A stretch of 12,496 nucleotides of DNA from Thermoprotei archaeon (lineage in GTDB: Archaea > Thermoproteota > Thermoprotei > Thermofilales > B20-G17), in contig QMSC01000022.1 in NCBI GenBank assembly GCA_003649515.1, positions 1-12,496 of the forward strand, given 5' to 3'. The position numbers and the translations under genes were made by a program. The notes under the pieces are model-generated. The model was given only the letters and a program-made list of their open reading frames with translations. It did not search any database and was not told the origin of the DNA. Shown in pieces: positions 1 to 7,418 of the stretch (positions are counted from its first letter, which is position 1; every line of letters begins with the position of its first letter).

Positions 1-520
1 CTCCGCTTTTCTCTAAGTCCTTATGCCATCTCTTGAAAGACCACGGTGGGAACGAAACGTACCTATAAGCTCTAGCAACTACCGGGTTCCCTATCTCACC
101 TTTATCCACCATATCTTTAGTAGATACGTACTCTGGCCAGAACCTAAGTACATGACCCACCATTAGTTTAACGCCCTTCTTCTTAGCGGTGTTGATTATG
201 TCATCGGCATCCTTGAGCCTTAAGGTAATCGGCTTCTCGAGAAAGATATTTACGCCATGCTCTATTGATGTTAGAGCATCACCTTTGTGTCTAAAGGTCT
301 CTGTACATATGACGACGATATCAGGCTTTTCCTTTTCTATAGCCTCTTCAAGGCTGGAATAGGGTCTAGCACCATAATCCCTAGCCACCTTCTTAGCATG
401 CTCTATATTTCTGCTCACAACACCTGAGATCTCGACGTCATCCATCCTCTTAAGCGATGGAAGGTGATGATTGAGTGCTATGAAGCCCAATCCATGGACA
501 ACTACTTTTACTTTTCCCAA
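1..520 (-). CDS. Gfo/Idh/MocA-family NAD(P)-dependent oxidoreductase, C-terminal part off the left edge
   Basis: The visible 173 residues are the N-terminal Rossmann half and the beginning of the substrate domain of a Gfo/Idh/MocA dehydrogenase. The nucleotide loop is HGLGFIA (residues 9-15), a variant of the usual GxGxxG in which the last glycine is alanine. The family signature EKPI is at 95-98 with the likely catalytic lysine at 96, followed by GHVLRFWPEY at 122-131, typical of the start of the C-terminal alpha/beta domain. Family members oxidise or reduce sugars, inositols and related polyols with NAD(P)(H); the substrate cannot be told from this fragment. I chose the TTG at 520 because GAGGGGTG lies just upstream on the minus strand; an in-frame TTG at 538 lacks such a site. 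A TATA-like box lies about 45 bases upstream of the start. The gene is unlike the second family member at 10350 in loop sequence, so it is not a recent copy. Confidence 0.9.
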   Translation of the reverse strand, partial: MGKVKVVVHGLGFIALNHHLPSLKRMDDVEISGVVSRNIEHAKKVARDYGARPYSSLEEAIEKEKPDIVVICTETFRHKGDALTSIEHGVNIFLEKPITLRLKDADDIINTAKKKGVKLMVGHVLRFWPEYVSTKDMVDKGEIGNPVVARAYRYVSFPPWSFKRWHKDLEKSG

Positions 521-561
521 ACCAACACCCCTCTTCAATCATGATAAAACTGTATACAAGC

Positions 562-573
562 AATATAAGTTTA
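562..573 (-). promoter_or_regulatory. candidate TATA box for the leftward oxidoreductase gene
   Basis: Read on the minus strand this is TAAACTTATATT, an AT-rich box. A start about 25 bases downstream would fall near position 541, giving a leader of roughly 20 bases that contains the GAGGGGTG ribosome site before the TTG at 520. The spacing is what suggests it; the box itself is not a strong consensus match. Confidence 0.35.
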
Positions 574-603
574 ATAACTTGGAGTTTAGGATCGAATAAT
601 GTC

Positions 604-623
604 AAAAATAAAAATAAAATTTA
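604..623 (-). terminator. T-tract terminator of the leftward OPT gene
   Basis: On the minus strand, starting 14 bases after the TAG stop of the OPT gene, there is a tract of three T-runs (4, 5 and 5 T) broken by single A residues. Archaeal RNA polymerase typically stops on such U-rich tracts without needing a hairpin, and I see no convincing hairpin here. Confidence 0.55.
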
Positions 624-636
624 CATTAATTTAAGA

Positions 637-2580
637 CTACTTTATGAAAGTCACTATGGACATGAAGAAGAAAGCTCCGAAGCTCATGCCGACGATTATT
701 CCTATTATCAGTGGTACTGCGTACTTCTCGTAGGCTTCAGTGCCGAGGAACTTTAGTGTCAGCCACTTAAGTATGAAGGCTGGGAAGGCGCTTAGGAACC
801 ACATTCCGCTGTAGAAGAATAGGGCTACTGGCGTGAAGAAGAACCATGCATACTTGCTCCTAAGGAACCATAGGATACCGACTAGTATGAACGCTCCAAG
901 CAAAGCAGACAGATGGTTGGGACCCATTACTCCTTCAGGTCTCACTACTCCTGGTATGTCTCTAGCGTTTGTGCCCCGAAGGGCTAAAGCCTTTACATAC
1001 CATACCCTTGTGTAAACGTTGTTAGCGCCCTCAGCATATAACATGCTTAGGCCTAGTGATATGCCTATGAATGAGGCTATCACTATCGCTATTATTTGTC
1101 CGATTAACAGGTCTTTCTCGTCAACTTTAAGGTCATTGGCTAGCTTGTAAGTGGAGGCTACAGCCCAAGGCGTCCATGTCGCTTGTGGTAAGTGATACGT
1201 AGGTCTCATGGCAGCCTTAGTAGCCCAGTAGCTCTGAGTGAAGCAAGGGTTCGGGATACCAGCACCGTGAGCTATCGTAACCGTGAGCCATGTAGCTCCA
1301 TGAGGAGATATGCTTGGCCACTGACCAGTTTCAGCCCACACTCTCGTCTGACCGATCGTGGAGAGGAAGTAGAAGTAGAAGAACAATATTAGTAGGCCTA
1401 CATTAGCTCCCAGACCAGCGAATATTACTAGGTATAGTAAGTAGGCGCCGAGGAGGCCCGTCCATATTATCTTCCAGGATAACCTGCCGGGCTTAACCTT
1501 CTCTTTCTCCATGCCAAGTAGTGTCTTGAGGCCCTTAATCCATACGTTATACTTGAAGAGAAGAGCCCAGAAGCCTAGCGCTAGGGGTACATGATATAGG
1601 GAGAAAACTACCCAATTTATGGGTTTACCTGGATACTGTCCAGGCTGTATGAAGCCCGCTGCTACTGCAATAAAGGGCCATATCAGAGCCTTGAACCCCG
1701 TCCATATCGTAGCGCTCAGGGATACGTCCAATGGTGCTAAGTAGAATATGAACATGTCTATGGGTATGAACATCCACCATTCTCTGATCGAGGGGTTTAT
1801 GCCCTTCAAGAACTTGTCCCAGGCCGTTAGGTAGATCTGTCCCCAGGCGAAGAATACGGGGAATATTGGGTAGAAATAGTTCGCTGTAGACTGGAATGCT
1901 AGTAGGAGTCCTATGATCCAACCTATGTAGAATACTTTCTGTTTGGCGAAGGATAGAGTTATACCTTCCTCGTAACTCTTTAAGACTTCCGTTGCTGGAA
2001 TTACAGATGGGAATGTCAGTCTCTCAATTTCAATGAACTGCTCCTTAACGAACAGACCGGTAAATAGGTTCGCTAAAGCATATGCTAGGAAGAATAGCTC
2101 CGCTAGGATTATGCTGGGCCACAGCTCTCCTGGAATAGCTCCTCCACCGGTGAATATCTTCTCTACAAGGGTTGAGTCCTTAGGAGCCCATATATCAGGA
2201 ACTATCTCCAAAAGCTTCGCAACGTTAGCTCTCTGAGCCGCGTAGTACGATAAGACCAATGGCTCCATGAAGAAGGATAGGAAGCCTGCGTCCATTATCA
2301 AGTAGAGTGAGCCGATTAGAACTATTATCTCTGCAGAGCTTAGCTTCTTCTTAAGAACAGTGGCTATTACCGTTAAGAACCATATAAAGCCAAAGGGCAG
2401 GTATATTGGTGCTCCGATTCTTCCTCCGAAGAAGGGTTCTACAGTGACACCTACGTGCCACCAGCATCGCATGTTGACGTAGAGTGAAGCTATGCCTAGT
2501 ACTACTATTAGTACTAGTACTGTAGGCGTTAAACCTCTTTTAAATTCAACTTCAGTAGTAGCCTTCTTTGCAGAAGACAT
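637..2580 (-). CDS. OPT-superfamily (oligopeptide transporter-like) membrane permease, copy 1
   Basis: This 647-residue protein is almost entirely hydrophobic helices, with about 12 or more membrane segments (for example near 19-36, 58-76, 84-106, 155-177, 216-236, 371-405, 491-514, 557-605 and 621-643). It resembles OPT-type permeases and the related DUF6785/DUF6784 archaeal and bacterial proteins. It has ERLTFPSVIPATE at 186-198, matching the L-x-FP-x-x-P signature region, and TRVWAETG at 412-419. The C-terminus carries GTEAYEKY (613-620) followed by a glycine-rich helix. OPT proteins move short peptides or metal-chelate complexes by secondary transport; the substrate here is unknown. The ATG has no clear ribosome site (AATTTAACTT precedes it), so the mRNA may have a very short leader. 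It is divergent from the peptidase/FtsX-OPT operon and is a paralogue of the OPT protein at 7419-9332 (shared VE[FY]KxGLT near the N-terminus and G[TK]EA[YW]EKY near the C-terminus). Confidence 0.82.
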   Translation of the reverse strand: MSSAKKATTEVEFKRGLTPTVLVLIVVLGIASLYVNMRCWWHVGVTVEPFFGGRIGAPIYLPFGFIWFLTVIATVLKKKLSSAEIIVLIGSLYLIMDAGFLSFFMEPLVLSYYAAQRANVAKLLEIVPDIWAPKDSTLVEKIFTGGGAIPGELWPSIILAELFFLAYALANLFTGLFVKEQFIEIERLTFPSVIPATEVLKSYEEGITLSFAKQKVFYIGWIIGLLLAFQSTANYFYPIFPVFFAWGQIYLTAWDKFLKGINPSIREWWMFIPIDMFIFYLAPLDVSLSATIWTGFKALIWPFIAVAAGFIQPGQYPGKPINWVVFSLYHVPLALGFWALLFKYNVWIKGLKTLLGMEKEKVKPGRLSWKIIWTGLLGAYLLYLVIFAGLGANVGLLILFFYFYFLSTIGQTRVWAETGQWPSISPHGATWLTVTIAHGAGIPNPCFTQSYWATKAAMRPTYHLPQATWTPWAVASTYKLANDLKVDEKDLLIGQIIAIVIASFIGISLGLSMLYAEGANNVYTRVWYVKALALRGTNARDIPGVVRPEGVMGPNHLSALLGAFILVGILWFLRSKYAWFFFTPVALFFYSGMWFLSAFPAFILKWLTLKFLGTEAYEKYAVPLIIGIIVGMSFGAFFFMSIVTFIK

Positions 2581-2617
2581 AAGTTAAATTGCACCGTTTA
2601 CATACGGGTTTTAATTC

Positions 2618-2625
2618 TATTTAAA
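2618..2625 (-). promoter_or_regulatory. candidate TATA box of the leftward OPT gene
   Basis: The minus strand reads TTTAAATA, ending 38 bases before the ATG at 2580. That places a start at about 2593 and a leader of only about a dozen bases, in line with the missing ribosome site. A second candidate, minus-strand CTTATAAA at 2639-2646, would give a leader near 37 bases; the sequence does not decide between them. Confidence 0.4.
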
Positions 2626-2789
2626 CCTTAAGGAAAGATTTATAAGTAAGTTAACTAAAAAACCACTATAATGTTATTTTTATAGTTGCTAACTCTTAGA
2701 ATATTTAATTATTCTCATATATCTTTGAATATATAGGGCTAATGTTATTAAGTGTTGAAAAAATATTTGGTACTAGGTGATAAAAATAT

Positions 2790-2832
2790 CAAAGCTCAAA
2801 TTCTACAGTTTAAACTTCAAAGCCTAAAATTC
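2790..2832. repeat. direct-repeat pair flanking a 10-base palindrome (candidate operator)
   Basis: CAAAGCTCAAATTC (2790-2803) and CAAAGCCTAAAATTC (2818-2832) differ by one inserted base and one substitution, and begin 28 bases apart. The perfect palindrome AGTTTAAACT sits between them at 2807-2816. The arrangement lies 58 to 100 bases before the start codon of the M28/FtsX gene, where a regulator could compete with TBP/TFB. In such AT-rich DNA a chance origin is possible, so this is a suggestion only. Confidence 0.35.
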
Positions 2833-2889
2833 GATAAAAACAGTTAAATTAATATCATCATTTAAAGGAGAATAGAGAGGGCTTATAAC

Positions 2890-5800
2890 ATGTTGGAAAA
2901 GAAAATAAAACCTTACATCTTAATACTAATGCTAACATGGCTATTATTGGCTTCTCCATTAACGTTTTCAGCACCACAAGAGATAGATTACCTTGGTATA
3001 AATGAAATCGACGTCTCGGCCATAATGAAACGCGTGGAGTACCTTTCACGTCTAGGCAGTCGCATAACAGGGTACCCTGGATATTTTAAGGCGGTCGACT
3101 ACATACGCAACGTTTTGGAGAAACTAGGATACAATGTCGAACTTCAAGAGTTTTACGTGACCATACCTTATGATAAGGGAGCTTTAATCAAGATCGTTGA
3201 AACAGGAGAAATCATACCCGCCTACTCCCTTTACCCTAACCTCGTTGCGTTGGGCGGCGCGAAGGACTTACGTGCAGAAGTTGTGTATGTAGGTAAAGGC
3301 GATCTAGAGTCCTTTAGAGGAAAGGATGTAGCCAGTAAAATTGTACTAATGGAGTTTAATTCAGACAACAATTGGCTTGCCGCTCTAAAACTTGGAGCTA
3401 GGGCAGTCGTATTTCTGGAACCCATTACCACCAGCAGGCTAGAAGCATTAAAGAAAGTCACCGTAACACCGTTAAGCTTCCCTCGACTTTACGTTGAAAG
3501 GAAATACGCAGAGAAGCTGAAAGAAGCTTGTGAAAACGGATGGAGAATTGAAATAACGACAAACTATACGTGGAAGAAAATTAAAGCCTACAACCTAATA
3601 GCGAGAATTGAAGGCTCAAGTGAACCCGAGAAGACAGTACTCATTACAGCACACATAGATTCTATTTCCATAGTTCCTGCACTCTCTCCGGGAGCGGAGG
3701 AAGCCATAAGCCCTGCACTCCTGCTTTACATTGCTGAAAAACTAGCTTCCGCCAATCCGAAGCCAAAATACTCCGTGTGGCTAGTATTCCTTTCAGGTCA
3801 CTGGCAGGGCCTCAGTGGGGCAAGATGGTTCGTTGAAGAATTCTTCTTCAATAAAAACAGGGGCATAGGCAAGACATTCCTTCCTTATATAACCTTAAAT
3901 ATCGACATAACTTCTGGATCCCCCGAACTCATAATATATCCAGGTGGCTTCTTCTACGGTCATAGAACTCAAGGAGCATTAAACCTATACACCGATTTTG
4001 CAGCGAGCCTAAGAAAATGGATAAAGGAGTACGCAGAGAAGTTCCCTGAAGACTTTAAATTCGTTCAGAGCGAAGCCTTCGGAATAAATAGAACTACTGG
4101 AATAGTAACGTTACGTCCGTTCTCTCAAATAGGTTACGGTATGACGTACTCGCAAGCGTTCATACTTGATGCTGAGCCCTTCGGGTTATCGCGCTCTATT
4201 GCGGTATCCTTCCTCTCGTTTAAAGACCCCCGTCTAAGGGTATTTACACCCTTCGACCTGCCTGGGTATATAAATGTAGATATCCTGAGACCACAGATAT
4301 CCTTTACATTATTCATAGTGAATAAGATACTTAACGATATAACGTCCGTCCATAGGGGCTCATGGGAGAGCATTAGCCCCGTACGAGTGTTAGTAGACCC
4401 AGTGAATGGCGGATTTGGGTATGCTGATGCTTCTATAGAGGTTCTCGAATACGACCCCACAGTTTCAACGCTATACAGCCCCATACCCTACGCCCTCGTA
4501 GTTATCCATAAAATTGAATGGTACAATAACAAAGTTGGGAGCTTCGGAAGAACTGAATGGAATATCTTTGCCAAAATTATTGAAATGGCCGACGAAAACG
4601 GTAGAGTGAGGATCGTTGGTCTAGCACCTCAAGAGGCCTTCACGGGAAACATAGAAGTCTACGCATACAAAGTTGACAAAGAAGGAAAACTCATATATGT
4701 ACCGGACTTAGGGCCGAATGGAGCAGGTAAGTTTGCACCAGCACCACCACATTTGAAACCTGGCATAAGCATAAAGGCTGTCGCCTTCAGAGCAGCTGGT
4801 CTCCTAATAACTGATATACTCATGCCCGATCAACCTTGGGCTCTCATAACGTTTAACGCGTACCGCAAACCGGTATTCCCCGTGCCCTTCACACAATACG
4901 GTACTAACCCCGTACCCGTTAAGGTTGAAGCGTACCTAGAGAACTTCGTAGAGCCGCGATCTCGGGCTATAATAGTCGATTATGAGAATAAGTTCGCCCT
5001 AATCTTCGTTCCGCCCAATGAAAGAGTCATGGTCATAGCATCGCTTGGAGGACTTCAGCGCAAAGTGATAATACTCTTGAACGTAACCGAAGGAAAGGAG
5101 ATAATCGGCAGAGGTGTGCCCATAGGAGAGGCTGGTTCCCTGACCATTATACCCGAGCTATTATTCCACTACGTTAGAGAAATGTTAACGATATCTAGGA
5201 TACGCTATGAGAGAGCAGTTTCCCATGGAATACGTGATTCAAGCATCGAGTTCATGCTTAATAGGACAGTACTTTTCTTAAAGCGGGCTGAAGAAGCATT
5301 TAAGGCTAGGGACTACGAATTAGCCTACACGTATTCTCATGTAGCATGGAGTTCTGTCATAGAGCTTTACGAACGTACAAGAGTAATGTACGTCGACTTC
5401 ACTAACGCTGTACTTATACTAATGATACTGCTGGCTCCCTTCTCCGTAATAATTGAAAAGCTATTCGGCAAAGGAAAGGGACTTCAAAGGCTACTATCGA
5501 TTCTGATTATAAGCGCAATAGGCTTTACAGTATTCACCATCTTGCATCCAGGTTTCGCTATAGTGTACAGCATTTCAGCGCTTGGAATGGGAGTAATACT
5601 GTTAGTGCTGGCCATCCCAACCGTCTTCTTCCTACTCTTAAACCTATCGAAGAGCTTAGGCCAGGTAAGAAGAATGCGTATAGGTGCACACTTCCTTGAA
5701 AGAGAAGTGTTCGACCTATTCGTCTCCGCTATGGGTATCGGTGTAGAGAACATGAGAAAACGTCCCCTGAGAACATTCCTGACTCTCCTGACAATAATAC

Positions 5801-7413
5801 TCATAGTGATGTCGTTAATTTCCTTAACATCTGTCATTCCTCTGCCAGTTCTTTACAAGAAAAGCTATGCTCCAGCCGTCAAATATAATGCCATTCTAAT
5901 AGAGTCCCCCTATAACGAGCCGCTAGACCCCGCCATTATACCAGTTATTCAGAAAATTGTGGGGGACAGGGGCGTCGCAGCTCCAAGGTACTGGCTTTAC
6001 CCATCCTTCGATTACATATATGTAACGCTTGAGGGGGGTGGACATGCAACCTTCAGAGCTGTTGTTGGAGTAACCGTAGAAGAACTCAGCTTAACGCTTA
6101 GAGAAATTGGAATCGACCCGAAATTGTTCGATAATGAAAGAGCATGCCTGATACCACTCATCATGGCTGAAACACTCGGCATATCTGAGGGAGATGTTAT
6201 TACCTTCTACGGGTTTAAGCTGAAAGTTGTTGGGTTCATACCCGACGAAAAAGCTCCCTTCATTATAAAGGATGTAAATGAAGAAGCCGGGAGACCCCTA
6301 TTCTATGGTATTAGACCTTATGATGTTGAAAGGATGAATGAAGAGCGCCGCTTCGATAAGGACTTCAGGTTGTCTTGGAGCGAAATCCTAATAGTAAACG
6401 CCAAGCTATTGCAGCAAATACCAGGAGCCTTCATACCCTCCATAGAAATTAGGTTGAAGGACATTTCACGAGAAGAGGCCATAAGCCTAGCCAGCGAGAT
6501 CTTTACAACGTTCAACAAACTCAACGTTTATCTGGCATACGAAGGAAAAGGAATAGCTCTGAGCAGCAGGTACATCCATGAATTCTTCGGCTTCAGCTTC
6601 ATGGTAATTCCTGTGGTTATCGCCGGATTAGTCCTAACGATGACTATCTTAAGCAACATGCAGGAGAGAGTTAGGGAAATGAAGATATACAGCTCCCTTG
6701 GCCTAGCCCCCTTACACGTCGCAGGAATGTTCCTAGCAGAGAACTTATCATATGCTGTTGTGGGAGCAGTAGCCGGGTATATAGGAGGAATAATAATGGC
6801 CAGAGCCTTCAATTTCGCGCTCGCAACTGGTGGCATGATAGGTATGAACTACTCCAGCTCCTCAGTCATGGTCTCATTAGGTCTTGTTGTAGTACTAGTG
6901 CTCGTAGCCTCCGCTTATCCGTTCTTCAAAGTTGCCAGGCTTGTAACGCCTTCATTGGAGAGAAGGTGGAAGATACCTACAAAGCCCAGAGGAGACGTAT
7001 GGGAAATCCCGCTACCCTTTACGTTTAGGGATCCCAACATGGTTGTAGGTCTCGTAGCATTCCTAAGAGAATTCCTTGAAGCACACAAGGTTGAACGCAC
7101 AGGAGTATTCACAGTATCGGACGTAACAAGCGAAATATCTCTAGAGTGCTCAACCATTAAGGCAATAGTATGGCTTGCGCCCTTTGAGCAAAACATAAGG
7201 CAAAGCGTAGAGCTAACATTCCGCATGAGCAAAACGGAGGGCAGATACCTCACGCTCCTCTCAACAAAGCGCATCTCAGGTCCCTACGATGCGTGGATTA
7301 CCTCCAATGAGGCATTTGTGAGAGAATTAAGAAAACAGCTTTTAACCTGGAGATTGCTTACGCCTCAGGAGAGAAGTAAGTACATTGAAAGGAGCCATAA
7401 AGAACTGAGGTGA
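2890..7413 (+). CDS. M28-aminopeptidase-like / FtsX-like permease fusion protein (1507 aa), probably without standard peptidase activity
   Basis: Domains in order: a signal peptide or N-terminal anchor (about 5-27); the start of an M28-like fold with the GSRITGYPGY motif (56-65); a PA-like insert (about 127-200); the M28 core (about 230-470); a long beta-rich extracytoplasmic region (about 495-755); a helical stretch (about 755-830); an extra membrane block (about 836-918); and a MacB/FtsX-type unit. That unit begins at NMRKRPLRTFLTLL (954-967), has an extracytoplasmic insert (about 986-1230), then three membrane segments (about 1233-1255, 1280-1305, 1325-1345), and is followed by a cytoplasmic tail (about 1366-1507). 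In the M28 core, AHID keeps H255 and D257, and NID keeps D339. The bridging Asp position reads GAEE (E270/E271), the catalytic/ligand Glu pair reads H304-W305, and the final ligand His reads F452 in FTPFD. The ATG at 2890 follows GAGAGG at a normal distance. It is the first gene of an operon with the OPT permease downstream. No ABC ATPase is nearby. The PA/M28 and FtsX assignments are firm; the function is inferred. Confidence 0.85.
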   Translation: MLEKKIKPYILILMLTWLLLASPLTFSAPQEIDYLGINEIDVSAIMKRVEYLSRLGSRITGYPGYFKAVDYIRNVLEKLGYNVELQEFYVTIPYDKGALIKIVETGEIIPAYSLYPNLVALGGAKDLRAEVVYVGKGDLESFRGKDVASKIVLMEFNSDNNWLAALKLGARAVVFLEPITTSRLEALKKVTVTPLSFPRLYVERKYAEKLKEACENGWRIEITTNYTWKKIKAYNLIARIEGSSEPEKTVLITAHIDSISIVPALSPGAEEAISPALLLYIAEKLASANPKPKYSVWLVFLSGHWQGLSGARWFVEEFFFNKNRGIGKTFLPYITLNIDITSGSPELIIYPGGFFYGHRTQGALNLYTDFAASLRKWIKEYAEKFPEDFKFVQSEAFGINRTTGIVTLRPFSQIGYGMTYSQAFILDAEPFGLSRSIAVSFLSFKDPRLRVFTPFDLPGYINVDILRPQISFTLFIVNKILNDITSVHRGSWESISPVRVLVDPVNGGFGYADASIEVLEYDPTVSTLYSPIPYALVVIHKIEWYNNKVGSFGRTEWNIFAKIIEMADENGRVRIVGLAPQEAFTGNIEVYAYKVDKEGKLIYVPDLGPNGAGKFAPAPPHLKPGISIKAVAFRAAGLLITDILMPDQPWALITFNAYRKPVFPVPFTQYGTNPVPVKVEAYLENFVEPRSRAIIVDYENKFALIFVPPNERVMVIASLGGLQRKVIILLNVTEGKEIIGRGVPIGEAGSLTIIPELLFHYVREMLTISRIRYERAVSHGIRDSSIEFMLNRTVLFLKRAEEAFKARDYELAYTYSHVAWSSVIELYERTRVMYVDFTNAVLILMILLAPFSVIIEKLFGKGKGLQRLLSILIISAIGFTVFTILHPGFAIVYSISALGMGVILLVLAIPTVFFLLLNLSKSLGQVRRMRIGAHFLEREVFDLFVSAMGIGVENMRKRPLRTFLTLLTIILIVMSLISLTSVIPLPVLYKKSYAPAVKYNAILIESPYNEPLDPAIIPVIQKIVGDRGVAAPRYWLYPSFDYIYVTLEGGGHATFRAVVGVTVEELSLTLREIGIDPKLFDNERACLIPLIMAETLGISEGDVITFYGFKLKVVGFIPDEKAPFIIKDVNEEAGRPLFYGIRPYDVERMNEERRFDKDFRLSWSEILIVNAKLLQQIPGAFIPSIEIRLKDISREEAISLASEIFTTFNKLNVYLAYEGKGIALSSRYIHEFFGFSFMVIPVVIAGLVLTMTILSNMQERVREMKIYSSLGLAPLHVAGMFLAENLSYAVVGAVAGYIGGIIMARAFNFALATGGMIGMNYSSSSVMVSLGLVVVLVLVASAYPFFKVARLVTPSLERRWKIPTKPRGDVWEIPLPFTFRDPNMVVGLVAFLREFLEAHKVERTGVFTVSDVTSEISLECSTIKAIVWLAPFEQNIRQSVELTFRMSKTEGRYLTLLSTKRISGPYDAWITSNEAFVRELRKQLLTWRLLTPQERSKYIERSHKELR
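7407..7413 (+). promoter_or_regulatory. Shine-Dalgarno site inside the end of the upstream gene, deciding the OPT start
   Basis: GAGGTGA is an exact 7-base match to the archaeal anti-Shine-Dalgarno sequence. It spans the last codon and the TGA stop of the M28/FtsX gene. Its spacing favours the TTG at 7419 over the overlapping GTG at 7410, which lies inside the site itself. Confidence 0.6.
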
Positions 7414-7418
7414 GGAAG

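Larger units (their letters stand above)
2581..2889. promoter_or_regulatory. 309-base AT-rich divergent intergenic region between the OPT and M28/FtsX genes
   Basis: No credible coding sequence lies here. The region is strongly AT-rich and must hold the promoters of both divergent transcripts. Visible elements: two TATA-like boxes for the leftward gene (2618-2625 and 2639-2646); a 7-base inverted repeat ACTATAA/TTATAGT with an 8-base loop at 2665-2686; two near-identical direct repeats (2790-2803 and 2818-2832) around a perfect 10-base palindrome AGTTTAAACT at 2807-2816; and the ribosome site GAGAGG at 2875-2880 for the rightward gene. The palindrome core could also act as the rightward TATA box, with a start near 2838-2842. 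Confidence 0.6.

Noticed and set aside
562..623. Possible small RNA gene in the AT-rich gap before the left-edge oxidoreductase
   Set aside because: The stretch is explained by the OPT terminator T-tract and a TATA-like box. There is no GC-rich structured segment as expected for a structured RNA in a thermophile.
541..756. Plus-strand reading frame of 71 codons beginning in the gap left of the OPT gene
   Set aside because: It lacks a ribosome site, starts in AT-rich promoter/terminator DNA and then runs antisense through the well-supported C-terminal end of the OPT permease. The peptide has no recognisable motif.
1625..1921. Overlapping minus-strand frame of 98 codons inside the OPT gene, and similar antisense frames in the M28/FtsX gene (for example 5484-5837 and 6915-7274)
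   Set aside because: These are off-frame readings of strongly supported membrane-protein genes. They have no ribosome sites or family motifs, and their composition is that of shifted or antisense hydrophobic codons.
2890..7413. Possible artefactual fusion of two genes (M28 peptidase and FtsX permease)
   Set aside because: The frame is open throughout, codon use is even, and the linking region is structured rather than repetitive. I see no internal ribosome site with a start at the junction, so a true fusion is the simpler reading.
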